From Bacillota bacterium (GTDB taxonomy: Bacteria; Bacillota; Clostridia; Christensenellales; CAG-138), in contig JAEXEN010000016.1 of the NCBI GenBank assembly GCA_023400985.1, positions 38,356 to 102,355 of the forward strand: a stretch of 64,000 bases of DNA, in the 5' to 3' direction. Each line of letters begins with the position of its first letter. Positions within the stretch are counted from its first letter, which is position 1. A program made the translations under genes and the position numbers. This document shows, one piece after another, positions 23,943-32,647 of this stretch. Under the pieces are notes generated by a model. It worked only from the letters and a program-made list of their open reading frames with translations, ran no database searches and had not been told where the DNA came from.

Positions 23943-25340
23943 TTATTTTATGATTTCGCTCGTTCCCACGAGCATGGTGCCCTGTACGGCGCGAAAATGA
24001 TCGTGTGAAATAAGTTCGCTCGCGTAGACCGCGCCGCTCTTGAGGTAGTGGCGGTACACCAAAACCTCGTAGCCGGGCCGGCTTTTTACCTGAGTCTTGC
24101 TCGCGCCTGCGGTGAGCTTATCGGTATAGATGACCTGCGGCGCGGGCGTATCGGTTTGGCCTATGATGCGGTTTTCTATAACGATCTCCACGTCTTCGGG
24201 GAGGGGTTGCCCGTAGATCTCTACGGAAACAACGAGGTCCTTCAATTCCGCCGCGATATAAATCGGGTAAGCGGAGCGGTTTTTGATCTTGAGGTCCTTA
24301 TTGTTCCAGTTGAGCGTCGCGTCCAGACCGATGGGAAGATAGTCGGACGGCCAAGTATGGTGCACGCGCTCCACGATTTCCATATCCGCAAGAAGCGCCG
24401 CATTGTAGAGCGTGCCCGCAAGCTGGCAGATACCGCCTCCCACGTCGTCGGTAAGCTGGCCGTCCACGATGGCCGGAGCTATGGTAAAGCCCTTTTCTAA
24501 GGTGCGCTGGCCGACGAGTTCGTTGAGGGAAAGCGTTTCTCCGGGCTTTAACACAAAGCCGTCCACAGCCTTGCACATCAGTTCGATGTTGACATTGCGC
24601 TTCTCGTTGTTGGCGGCGATGGTGCGGAACTGTACAAGGAGCCCGGTGTTCTTTTCAAGCTCCGCGGCCGTGACCGCAGGCTCGGTGATCTTTACGAACT
24701 CGCCCGTCACTTGGAATGGGGAATAATCTCCAGCCAGAATACGGCCTTCGAGCGCGCTGCAAACGGCCTCGGGGTACGCCAAAACGCCGTTTTTTTCCTT
24801 CGTATAGGTAAAGGTGCGCGTCGAAGGATCGAAGCTGGCGGTAGCATCCAACGCATCCCGCGCGTTCCCGTTCAAAAACGCGCCTACGTTCTCCACCATC
24901 GTTTCCGCATCGATGGAAATATCGGAATTGAGCTTAAGCGCGTCCTGCGTGCTGTTGAAATCCCCCAGAAGATCGCCGCTTTTGTTGTAGGTATAGGCCA
25001 CGTTCAAGACCTCGGCGGCATTGCCGCTCACGCCGAGCTCCGCTGCGGAAAACTCCTTTTTCACGCCGTTGAAGGTAAGCTCTATTTTGATCGCGTCAAG
25101 CCTTTGCGTTTCCTTTTCAAGCACGAGTCCGCTGCCGTCTTTTTGGCTCATGCCGCTAAGGTCCACGCCGTCCACATTCGTTCCCTGTGCAAAAACGCTT
25201 TTTTTCGCGACGCCGCCCATGCCGCCATATACGCCGAGAAACATCATCGCCAGCGCTATGGAGATCACAACGACCCAATTCACGACGGCCACCCATACGG
25301 GGCGGTCTTTTTTCGGCTTGCTTTTTGCAGGCTCTCTCAT
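23943..25340 (-). CDS. VanW-domain membrane-anchored cell-wall protein
   Basis: The protein has 465 residues: a basic N-terminus, one membrane helix (about 17-38), then an extracytoplasmic part. Its first half resembles the peptidoglycan-binding domain found before VanW domains (NVDGVDLSGMSQKDG, KIELTFNGVKKEF). The VanW core has FVLKPGETLSLNELVGQR, DDVGGGICQLAGTLYNAAL and HHTWPSDYLPIGLDAT. A G5-like tail ends the protein. VanW occurs in some vancomycin-resistance clusters, but no vanHAX genes are here and its role is undefined. ATG overlaps the stop of the upstream acidic protein gene (ATGA), so they are coupled. Confidence 0.9.
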   Translation of the reverse strand: MREPAKSKPKKDRPVWVAVVNWVVVISIALAMMFLGVYGGMGGVAKKSVFAQGTNVDGVDLSGMSQKDGSGLVLEKETQRLDAIKIELTFNGVKKEFSAAELGVSGNAAEVLNVAYTYNKSGDLLGDFNSTQDALKLNSDISIDAETMVENVGAFLNGNARDALDATASFDPSTRTFTYTKEKNGVLAYPEAVCSALEGRILAGDYSPFQVTGEFVKITEPAVTAAELEKNTGLLVQFRTIAANNEKRNVNIELMCKAVDGFVLKPGETLSLNELVGQRTLEKGFTIAPAIVDGQLTDDVGGGICQLAGTLYNAALLADMEIVERVHHTWPSDYLPIGLDATLNWNNKDLKIKNRSAYPIYIAAELKDLVVSVEIYGQPLPEDVEIVIENRIIGQTDTPAPQVIYTDKLTAGASKTQVKSRPGYEVLVYRHYLKSGAVYASELISHDHFRAVQGTMLVGTSEIIK

Positions 25341-27400
25341 ATTCCCTTTTCTTTTAGCAGCTTCATGATGATCAGAAGCTGGCGTTTTTCATCTTCGCTG
25401 AGCGCAAAGCCGCTGTTGAGAAGCGCGAACAGGCTTGTAAGCGCATCGTTATACTGCCGTTTGGCGACCAGCGCTTTGACCTCCGCCATCGCTTCGTCCT
25501 TGCGGCGCGCAAAGTCGTCGGGCGCAGGAACGGGTTTGAAAGCAGGCCTTTCCGCAGGCACGAAAGGAGGTTCCGCAGGCTTAGGCTCTTCCGTGGTTTC
25601 AATGGGCTCAGCCTCGGGCTCTTCCTCAACAGGCGCGGCGGGAAGCTCTTTCCCGGCGGGCTCGGCAGCAGCCTCTTGATATATGGGTTCGGGTCCTGCG
25701 CTTTCGGAGATCTCAACGGGCTCAAATTCGGCAAAAGCTTCCTCGCGGATGGGTTCCGGCTCGACGCCTTTGAGTTTCTCCACGACAGTCGCGATAAATT
25801 CTTGAATGGGCGCGGTAACGGACTTCGATTCTGCGGCCTCGGCTTCTTCTTTATCCACGGCGCTTTCCGGCATCTCAAACTCGATCGCTTCAAACGCTTC
25901 TTCAAAGGACTCGGCATCTTCCGCAATGTCTTCCGCCGCAGCTTTCGCATAGATTTCCGCGCGCTCGATCGCTTCCGGCTCGGCGGTTCCCTCATCTTCT
26001 TCCACAAACTCGAAGATATCTTTGGGCATCGGCTTGATGGTTGCGGGCTCTTCCTTAAGCGGTTCGGCAGGTTCGGTTGTTTCGGGCTCGGTGGTTTCGG
26101 GTTCCTCTCCGACAAACCTGAAGAATTCGGCAGCGTCAAATTCGACTGCCCCGGCTTCTTTCTCCGTGTTTTGCCCGTCTGAATCCGCATTGGCCTCTGC
26201 GGGCCCGAAGGCTTCAGGCATAGCGGTTTCCGTCTCTTCAACAGGCGCAGCAAGCTCGATGGGTACGGTAGCTTCCGCCTCGTCGGCTTCGGTTTTCTCT
26301 TCAACAAACTTGAAGAATCGGGCGGCGTCAAATTCGACCGTCTCGGTTTCTCCCTCCGCTGCTTCGGCGAGCTCAACGGTTTCCTCTTCAAGGGGCGGCA
26401 GGAAATCCGGCTCTTCGACGAACGTATAATCCTCGGCGATCTCCTTGAGCGCAAGCGGCGGGATATCGCTTTCTTCCTCTTCTTCCGCCAACAGCTCCGG
26501 CTCCGCGCCCTCCGTAAATTCCCCGGTCTCGGCGATCTCCTCAAGCATAAGCGGCGGGATATCGCTTTCTTCCTCTTGCGCAGGCAGCCCCTGTTCCGCA
26601 TCCGCTGCGGCTTCCCCGAGCATAAGCGGCGGGATCCCGGTCTCTTCCTCTTCTTCTGCCAACGGTTCTTGCTTCGGCTCCGCATCCTCGGAAATTTCCC
26701 CGGCCTCTCCAAACCTCGCAGGCACAAACTCGTCCGTCTGCACAAAGGATTCTTCCGTTTCCGCTTCCGTCTCCGCCTCGGGCTCGAGCACCTCCACCGA
26801 CGCCACAAACGGTTCCGGCACCGTGTTTTCTTCCGTTTCCGCTTCCGCGGCGGTCCCTTCCGTCTCCGGTTCCGCCTCCGCAACGACATCTTTCGTTTCG
26901 GCGGCATCCTCCGTCTCGGCAAACAGCGCTTCGTCGAGCGCTTCATCAAATGCGTGCCGCTCCGGCTCGGACTCGGGCGCATCTTCCTCCCAAAGTTTCG
27001 GAAGCTCCACTTTTTCCCCGGCCTCCGTCAAAATGCCATCGGGATCCGATTCCTGTCCCTCGTCGGTTTTCCTCTCGTGCTCTTCCTCGTCGGCTTCCAC
27101 AAATTCCACCAGCGGCTGGCGCGGGCCGGCCGCGCGGGAGGCCGCGTCATGTAAGGCTGAGCGGCGCAGGCAAAGTGCGTTTACGAGCGCATAAGCACCG
27201 GCCGACAGCAAAACGCCGCCGACCCCCGCAAAAATAAGCCCGTCCGCGCGAGGGAACGCGGATGCATAAAAATAAATGCCGAGGCTCATACAGCAGCACA
27301 ACGCGAGCGCGAGCACCGCCGGAAGCGACGCATTGACGTATTTTCTGCCGAGAATTGCGATAGCGGCAACGCCGATCACAACGAACAGAACGATCATCAC
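25337..27400 (-). CDS. Glu-rich repetitive membrane protein, unknown function
   Basis: The protein has 687 residues. Three hydrophobic helices occupy about residues 1-80. A cytoplasmic or exported region of about 540 residues follows, dominated by Glu, Ala, Pro and Thr. It contains repeats: IPPLxLxE three times, VEFDAAxFFxFVxE twice, and a related DIFEFVEE. The C-terminal 60 residues, from RRKDEAMAEVKALVAKRQYN, form an ordered helical domain. ATG 27400 lies 132 bases behind a perfect consensus promoter. It is translationally coupled to the VanW gene. The acidic tail probably is disordered and may bind basic partners through the aromatic motifs; that is inference. I do not recognise a family. 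Confidence 0.8.
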   Translation of the reverse strand: MMIVLFVVIGVAAIAILGRKYVNASLPAVLALALCCCMSLGIYFYASAFPRADGLIFAGVGGVLLSAGAYALVNALCLRRSALHDAASRAAGPRQPLVEFVEADEEEHERKTDEGQESDPDGILTEAGEKVELPKLWEEDAPESEPERHAFDEALDEALFAETEDAAETKDVVAEAEPETEGTAAEAETEENTVPEPFVASVEVLEPEAETEAETEESFVQTDEFVPARFGEAGEISEDAEPKQEPLAEEEEETGIPPLMLGEAAADAEQGLPAQEEESDIPPLMLEEIAETGEFTEGAEPELLAEEEEESDIPPLALKEIAEDYTFVEEPDFLPPLEEETVELAEAAEGETETVEFDAARFFKFVEEKTEADEAEATVPIELAAPVEETETAMPEAFGPAEANADSDGQNTEKEAGAVEFDAAEFFRFVGEEPETTEPETTEPAEPLKEEPATIKPMPKDIFEFVEEDEGTAEPEAIERAEIYAKAAAEDIAEDAESFEEAFEAIEFEMPESAVDKEEAEAAESKSVTAPIQEFIATVVEKLKGVEPEPIREEAFAEFEPVEISESAGPEPIYQEAAAEPAGKELPAAPVEEEPEAEPIETTEEPKPAEPPFVPAERPAFKPVPAPDDFARRKDEAMAEVKALVAKRQYNDALTSLFALLNSGFALSEDEKRQLLIIMKLLKEKGI

Positions 27401-27538
27401 AACGGTTGAGTCCAGCGCCTTTACCCCCTGCCGAATTGCTTTTTAAAAAGGTTGCATACCCGCCGCCCCGCGCGTTTGCCGCGAAACGAGGCGAATCGTG
27501 TAAGAAACTGCCATTTCTTGTAAAACATTATTGTTCAC

Positions 27539-27567
27539 ATTATAATAAACAGCCCTTTATTTGTCAA
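27539..27567 (-). promoter_or_regulatory. Perfect consensus sigma-A promoter for the acidic protein-VanW operon
   Basis: On the minus strand TTGACA (27562-27567), 17 bases and TATAAT (27539-27544) match consensus at all 12 positions. The leader to the ATG at 27400 would be about 130 bases. Confidence 0.8.
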
Positions 27568-27852
27568 TTCGATACAGCGTTACAAAAGGCGCAATATGAT
27601 ATGATAACGAATCTTTTTTCGTGTGATGAGACTATATTTTATTTCGAAGCCAAATAAGCTCTCCTTTTCTGCCGGTCTGCACCTCTTTTTAGCTAAATAC
27701 AAGCATTTTTGGCGTGACACGTTTGTATTCGCATCATTATTTGATTACTTTCGTTATCCTGTCGTATCTTTCGCCGGAAGCATTTCCGACACGTATGTTA
27801 TCCTAATGTGAACATGTTTACATGCGTATCCATTGCGCAAAAGCAGAAAAGG
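27568..27852. other. Intergenic region, no gene seen
   Basis: AT-rich spacer upstream of the acidic-protein promoter. No coding frame with a ribosome site was found. A Rex-like palindrome lies at 27807-27822 (see findings). Confidence 0.4.
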
Positions 27853-27896
27853 AAAGAACAAGGCCGGGCTCCAAAGAGAATAGGGTCTTGTTCCTT
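27853..27896 (-). terminator. Terminator of the CoA-disulfide reductase gene
   Basis: On the minus strand AAGGAACAAG pairs with CTTGTTCTTT across a 24-base loop and is followed by CCTTTTCTGCTTTT. It begins 14 bases after the stop. Confidence 0.6.
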
Positions 27897-27909
27897 GTTT
27901 TCTTACCGG

Positions 27910-29580
27910 TTATACCTTTTCGTAATGCGTGGATTTGTAAAAGCGCGAGCCGCCCGGATAGACCTTTACGTCTTTGAAGCCGTGTGCCGTCAAAATACGC
28001 GCGGCGTTATAAGCCCTTACACCGACGGCACAGAACACGATAATCTCCTTTTCCCTATCGAGCTCGTTGAGCCTCGCGCGAAGCTCCCCGAGGGGGATCC
28101 CCACGGTGTTCGGCACAGAAAAGGCTCTGCGCTCGCCGTTCTCACGGACGTCGAGCAAGACTGTCTTTTGCGGATCGCTCTTTTCCGCGGCGTCCCATGC
28201 GGAAAACACCACCTTGGAGCTCAATACGTTACCCGCCACGAAGCCCAGCATGTTCACAGGGTCCTTTGCAGAGGAATACGGCGGCGCGTAAGCGAGTTCC
28301 AGCGATTGCAAGGCTTCCACGCCCCCGCCGAGGCGGATGGTGACTCCGATGGTATCGATGCGTTTATCCACGCCGTCCGCACCCACGATTTGCGCACCGA
28401 AAAGCTTCTTTCCGTCAAGTGAAAACAAAAGTTTCATGGTCATCGGCATGGCGCCGGGGTAATAGCCTGCATGGGAGTTTTGGACGATGATGACGCTCTC
28501 ATAATCCTTCCCGCGCACGAGTCCGCGCGCAATAAGCGTCTTTTCGTTGAGGCCTGTGGAAGCCGCCGTAAGGTCAAACACCTTTGCGACCGAGCTTCCC
28601 TGCGTACCCTCGTATCTTACCTTCAGGCCGGCGACGTTGTCGGCGGCGATGCGGCCCTGCTTGTTGGCGGGGCCCGCGAGAGGTACCATGGTACGGCCAT
28701 TCAGGATGCGGTCCTCCACCTCAATCACGTCGCCCACGGCATAGATATCGGGATCGGAGGTCTTGAGGTACGCGTCCGTGACGATGCCGCCGCGCGCATT
28801 GACTTGAAGCCCCGCGGCCTTCGCGAGCTCGCTGTTGGGGCGCACGCCGATAGAGAGTAATACAAACTCGGCATCGATATGCTTGCCGCTTTTCAATTCC
28901 ACGCGCACACCGCCGCCATCAAGCTGCGAAAACGCGGAAACGCCGTCGCCCAAAGAGAGTTTCACGCCGTTTTTCTCGATGTTCTCGTGCATTAGCTTCG
29001 CCATTTCATAATCGAACGGAGCCATCACCTGATCGAGCATCTCAACGATGGTCACATCGAGCCCCAAACGCCTTAGGTTTTCAGCCGTCTCGATGCCGAT
29101 GAAGCCTCCGCCCACCACCACGGCATGCTGCACGCCGTCTTTTACGCGGGATATGAGCTTATCGGTATCCGGCACAGTCCATAAGTTAAGTATATTGTCC
29201 GCGTCTATACCCGGAATGCTCGGACGAAGCGGAGACGAACCCGTGGCGAGGATGAGCGTATCGTAACTTTCCGCATACGTTTCTCCGTTGGCTTTTTTGA
29301 CCGTAACGCGCTTGTTCGCGCGGTCGATTTCTATGACCTCCTGCCTGATCCGCACATCCATATTGAACTTTTTCATCATGGCGGAAGGCGTTTGAAGCAA
29401 AAGCGCATCGCGCGAGCGTATGACGCCGCTTACATGATAAGGAAGCCCGCAATTCGCGTAGGAAATGTAGTCCCCGCGCTCGATCAAAACGATATCCGCC
29501 GTTTCGTCGAGCCGCCTAAGACGCGCCGCCGCGGTCGCGCCGCCCGCCACACCGCCGATGATGACGACTTTTTTACCCAT
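27910..29580 (-). CDS. CoA-disulfide reductase / NADH oxidase with C-terminal rhodanese domain
   Basis: This FAD enzyme of the pyridine nucleotide-disulfide class reduces CoA disulfide, polysulfide or oxygen with NAD(P)H. There are 556 residues: an N-terminal FAD motif GGVAGGATAAARLRR, the single redox cysteine Cys44 in YANCGLPYHV, an NADH-binding VVVGGGFIGIETAENL, and FAD-contacting DIYAVGDVIE. From about residue 460 a rhodanese domain begins, with its cysteine at about 517 (FCAVGVRAYNAAR). This fusion is the CoADR-RHD type linked to sulfur metabolism in anaerobes. ATG 29580 follows GGAGGG. It may help oxidative or sulfur stress defence. Confidence 0.93.
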   Translation of the reverse strand: MGKKVVIIGGVAGGATAAARLRRLDETADIVLIERGDYISYANCGLPYHVSGVIRSRDALLLQTPSAMMKKFNMDVRIRQEVIEIDRANKRVTVKKANGETYAESYDTLILATGSSPLRPSIPGIDADNILNLWTVPDTDKLISRVKDGVQHAVVVGGGFIGIETAENLRRLGLDVTIVEMLDQVMAPFDYEMAKLMHENIEKNGVKLSLGDGVSAFSQLDGGGVRVELKSGKHIDAEFVLLSIGVRPNSELAKAAGLQVNARGGIVTDAYLKTSDPDIYAVGDVIEVEDRILNGRTMVPLAGPANKQGRIAADNVAGLKVRYEGTQGSSVAKVFDLTAASTGLNEKTLIARGLVRGKDYESVIIVQNSHAGYYPGAMPMTMKLLFSLDGKKLFGAQIVGADGVDKRIDTIGVTIRLGGGVEALQSLELAYAPPYSSAKDPVNMLGFVAGNVLSSKVVFSAWDAAEKSDPQKTVLLDVRENGERRAFSVPNTVGIPLGELRARLNELDREKEIIVFCAVGVRAYNAARILTAHGFKDVKVYPGGSRFYKSTHYEKV

Positions 29581-29712
29581 ACTACCCTCCGAATACTTCA
29601 AGGAAATGCCTATGCCGCTTTTGTATTTTGCTTGATGTTATTGTAGCAAACCCGCGCGGAAATGTAACGTAACATTATCACGCATCGGGCATTTTCCTTC
29701 CTTTCTTGACGA

Positions 29713-29741
29713 TTGTCAACCGCGGCAAGCTGTGCTACAAT
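29713..29741 (+). promoter_or_regulatory. Promoter of pgsA
   Basis: TTGTCA, 17 bases, TACAAT, ending 50 bases before the start codon. The -35 box sits inside an imperfect palindrome TTGACGATTGTCAA. Confidence 0.6.
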
Positions 29742-29791
29742 AAAAACCTACCATTGATAAAAGTGCGAAAAAGTACGAGGTTTTCTGATAA

Positions 29792-30331
29792 ATGCGGCAT
29801 ATACCAAACATCATTTCCGCGATACGGCTGCTGATGGTGGGCGTATTTATTTATTTCTACGTCAACGCGCAGTACACCGCGTGTTTGGTCGTGTATCTGC
29901 TGGCATTTTTCAGCGACCTCTTGGACGGCTGGCTCGCCCGCCGCAACAACTGGATCACCAGCGTCGGCAAGGTTTTAGACCCGCTTGCGGATAAGGCCAT
30001 GCTCATCACGGCGGTCGTCTGCTTTTATCTGAATGGCTGGCTTCCGCTGTGGATGTTCCTTTTGATCGTGGGCAAGGAGGCCGTCATGGTGATCGGCGGG
30101 CTTCTTCTGTTCACCAGAGAGGTCGTGGTCTATGCGGACTGGGTGGGCAAATTTGCATCCGGATTTTTCACCGCCAGCGTGATTTCCGCCATTTTGAAGC
30201 ATCTCAACGAGTTTTCGTTTATCGGCAATATGTATCTCGTTCTGTTTGGTATCTCCATCGTGCTCGCGTTCATCGCCATGTTCCATTACGCAAGACGACA
30301 GGTATTCGTAAAAAAAGACAAGGAACTATAG
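29792..30331 (+). CDS. pgsA: CDP-diacylglycerol-glycerol-3-phosphate 3-phosphatidyltransferase
   Basis: PgsA makes phosphatidylglycerol phosphate, the committed step to anionic phospholipids. The 179-residue membrane protein has the complete CDP-alcohol phosphotransferase signature, D-G-x2-A-R-x8-G-x3-D-x3-D (DGWLARRNNWITSVGKVLDP and following LADK), in the first third, then four to five hydrophobic helices. The ATG has only a weak CGAGG upstream. It is transcribed alone and converges on the second VanW gene, with a shared hairpin between. Related enzymes (cardiolipin or phosphatidylserine synthases) share the motif, but size and sequence favour PgsA. Confidence 0.9.
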   Translation: MRHIPNIISAIRLLMVGVFIYFYVNAQYTACLVVYLLAFFSDLLDGWLARRNNWITSVGKVLDPLADKAMLITAVVCFYLNGWLPLWMFLLIVGKEAVMVIGGLLLFTREVVVYADWVGKFASGFFTASVISAILKHLNEFSFIGNMYLVLFGISIVLAFIAMFHYARRQVFVKKDKEL

Positions 30332-30345
30332 TTTCTCATGCGTCG

Positions 30346-30377
30346 CAAGGTCCTGTGGAATTTTCCGCGGGACCTTG
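30346..30377. terminator. Hairpin between pgsA and the second VanW gene
   Basis: CAAGGTCC pairs with GGACCTTG, with an inner GTGGAA/TTTTCC stem. There is no long U-tract. It lies between convergent stops. Confidence 0.55.
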
Positions 30378-30380
30378 TAA

Positions 30381-31817
30381 TCATGATGCCGGCGATACCG
30401 CCGCCGTATACCCATAATAAATATCCCGCGAGACGGATACGATACCCTTCACGGAGCGATATTTGTCGCGCACCACAAGCTCGCGCTTAAGAAGCTCGCC
30501 CGAAGCATCGTAATATTCCTTATACGTTTCCGCAACGCTGCCGACGCGCTTTTCGCGCACCACCTCGCGCGTATTGAAGGGAAGCATTTCATCCAAAACA
30601 AGGTCTTCGCCGAGATCTTCAAGCGTATCCACCTTGTACGATTTCAGCTTGATCGTAACGCCGCTTTTGTCTCTTCGCCCGTAAAGCTCCACATGGATGG
30701 TCTTTTCGTCCTTATCTGCATAAGCGCAAATCACGATGTTTGCGCCGCTCGTGTTTTGAAACTTGAAATTGGGGCCGCCGGTGCTGATGGTCGCGTCGCG
30801 GCCGATGGCCACATAGCCGAGCGGCCACGAGTGGTGCCATCGCTCGGTCACCGTAAGGTCCGCCATCAAAACGGCGTTATAGAGCGTACTGGAAACCTGG
30901 CATACGCCGCCGCCATACTCCTGCACATAGGTGGCGTCGCGTATCGCGGCGGCCTCCTTCCAGCCGTTTTCGAGGTTGCGATCGCCTAGGGTGCGGTTCA
31001 TATCGAACTCCTCGCCCGGCGCCAGCTCGACGCCGTTGATAAGCCCCGCCGCCTTTTCGATGTTGAAAACGCGGTTTTTTTTGCCATAAACGCTGCCTTT
31101 AAAGGAAGTGTGAAATTCCGAGATAAGCTCGGTATCCGCCTTCGCATTCTCAATCGTGTAGCCGGGGTGCAGCGCATGCACCTCAGCCTCAAAGCGCGCG
31201 CCGAGAACGCTTTCGGGCCACGCTGTATCCGATTGCGCCCCCCCGCTCTCGATCGCGGCCTTGACCGCCGCGGCGAGAGGGATGACGTCGATCTCACGCC
31301 CCGCTTGCTCCTCGGTATAGATAAAACGGCCCTCGGCTTCTATGTCAAATGTCGCGTATGCGTTTTGCGGTGCAGCGTTAAAAGGCGCAAGGATGCCGTT
31401 TAGTGCCGCACGGAGCGCCTCTATATCTACGCTCGGCGAGCAGGCGAGCTCGCGCGGCGCGTTTTTCAGCGGATAATGCCGTTTGAGTGACGCGGCCTGC
31501 AGCAATACCTCCTCCTCGTTGTAGACGATGGGAATCTCTGAGCCGGATACTTCAAGCTCCGTACCCTCGATCGCGATCGTAAAGTGAAGCTCGCTGTTTT
31601 TTTGCGCATGCGCCGTATCGAGTGCGGCCCGAGCCGAAGCGAGGGACATATCGGATACGTTCACGCCGTCGATGAAGATGTTTTCGCCAAGCGTGAAAGA
31701 ATCGCCCTCTTCCGCCCGCGCGGTATCATTGCCGCAAGCGCAAAGAAGCAAAATCTGTGCAATCAAGGCCGCAAACAACAGCCATTTACCAAGTATGACG
31801 CGTTTCAAAACGATCAC
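30381..31817 (-). CDS. VanW-domain lipoprotein
   Basis: This second VanW protein in the window has 478 residues. It has a lipoprotein-type signal with a hydrophobic stretch ending LLLCAC, so Cys28 is the likely lipidated residue. It has a peptidoglycan-binding-like region, then the VanW core: GVELAPGEEFDMNRTLGDR, YGGGVCQVSSTLYNAVL and WHHSWPLGYVAIGRDA. A G5-like C-terminal domain follows. It differs from the first copy by being a lipoprotein rather than helix-anchored. The start is either GTG 31817 or TTG 31808; the latter has GGTGA at better spacing. It probably acts at the wall, with unknown chemistry. Confidence 0.88.
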   Translation of the reverse strand: MIVLKRVILGKWLLFAALIAQILLLCACGNDTARAEEGDSFTLGENIFIDGVNVSDMSLASARAALDTAHAQKNSELHFTIAIEGTELEVSGSEIPIVYNEEEVLLQAASLKRHYPLKNAPRELACSPSVDIEALRAALNGILAPFNAAPQNAYATFDIEAEGRFIYTEEQAGREIDVIPLAAAVKAAIESGGAQSDTAWPESVLGARFEAEVHALHPGYTIENAKADTELISEFHTSFKGSVYGKKNRVFNIEKAAGLINGVELAPGEEFDMNRTLGDRNLENGWKEAAAIRDATYVQEYGGGVCQVSSTLYNAVLMADLTVTERWHHSWPLGYVAIGRDATISTGGPNFKFQNTSGANIVICAYADKDEKTIHVELYGRRDKSGVTIKLKSYKVDTLEDLGEDLVLDEMLPFNTREVVREKRVGSVAETYKEYYDASGELLKRELVVRDKYRSVKGIVSVSRDIYYGYTAAVSPAS

Positions 31818-31882
31818 CGCATTTCAAACAAGATGTGCCGTTAGTATGCGCAGCTCTCAGCCGTGTATGAACATGTAAAAAC

Positions 31883-31911
31883 TTGAAGCTTCCGATTTTT
31901 TTGTGTATACT
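31883..31911 (+). promoter_or_regulatory. Promoter of the GntR gene
   Basis: TTGAAG, 17 bases, TATACT, 23 bases before the ATG. Confidence 0.6.
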
Positions 31912-31934
31912 ATAATAGATAGGAGGATTGTTCT

Positions 31935-32585
31935 ATGAACTTCGATCCGGAGGATAAACAATCCCTGACATCCAAGGCATATAAGCGCATCCGCGACGAC
32001 ATAATCGAAGGGCGCTATAAAACGGGCGACTATCTCATCGAACTGAAACTTGCCGAAGAACTGGACATGAGCCGCACGCCCATCCGTGAGGCGCTCAAGC
32101 AGCTCGAGCTTGAGGACCTTGTGGTTTCCATCCCCAACCGCGGCGTGATGGTGCAGGGCATATCGAGCCACGATATCGAGGATATTTTTACGGTGCGCCT
32201 CTTGCTTGAAGGGCAGGCGGCCTATTGGGCGGCCGAGCGCGTCACAGGGGATAAACTTTCAAAGCTCGCGGAAACGCTGGAGCTGATGGAGCTTTACACC
32301 CGCAAAAACGATGCCGAAAAGCTCGCAAAGCTCGACACGGAGTTTCATGACACCCTGTTTTCGGCAAGCAATTCACGTATCTTACGGCACATACTCGCGT
32401 CGCTCCATCAAAACGCGCAGCGCGTGCGACGAAGCTCCCTCAGCATTCCCGCGCGGCCGCACAAATCGCTTGAGGAGCACCGCGCCATTTACACCGCTAT
32501 CGAGGAACATCGCGCCGACGACGCAAAAACGCTGATGGAAGCCCACATCAAAAACGTTTCCCACAACAACGACAGCGAAAAATGA
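31935..32585 (+). CDS. GntR family regulator, FCD-type (FadR subfamily)
   Basis: The 216-residue regulator has an N-terminal winged helix (SKAYKRIRDDIIEGRYKTGD, LAEELDMSRTPIREALKQLE, VVSIPNRGVMV) followed by an all-helical FCD ligand domain (DIFTVRLLLEGQAAYWAA, DTEFHDTLFSASNSRIL). These usually sense carboxylic acids. AGGAGG precedes the ATG. A strong terminator separates it from the DNA methyltransferase gene, so its targets are probably elsewhere. Confidence 0.92.
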   Translation: MNFDPEDKQSLTSKAYKRIRDDIIEGRYKTGDYLIELKLAEELDMSRTPIREALKQLELEDLVVSIPNRGVMVQGISSHDIEDIFTVRLLLEGQAAYWAAERVTGDKLSKLAETLELMELYTRKNDAEKLAKLDTEFHDTLFSASNSRILRHILASLHQNAQRVRRSSLSIPARPHKSLEEHRAIYTAIEEHRADDAKTLMEAHIKNVSHNNDSEK

Positions 32586-32590
32586 TGCTT

Positions 32591-32622
32591 CGCCCTGCCA
32601 TTTAAACGGCAGGGCGATTTTT
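32591..32622 (+). terminator. Terminator after the GntR gene
   Basis: CGCCCTGCC and GGCAGGGCG arms with an 8-base loop and ATTTTTT. Confidence 0.88.
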
Positions 32623-32647
32623 TCTGACGATTGAGGGAGGTAGAGGT

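Noticed and set aside
25676..27237. Long antisense open frames opposite the acidic protein gene
   Set aside because: They arise from GAA/GAG-rich codons read backwards; their products are Ser/Arg-rich with no ribosome site or family.
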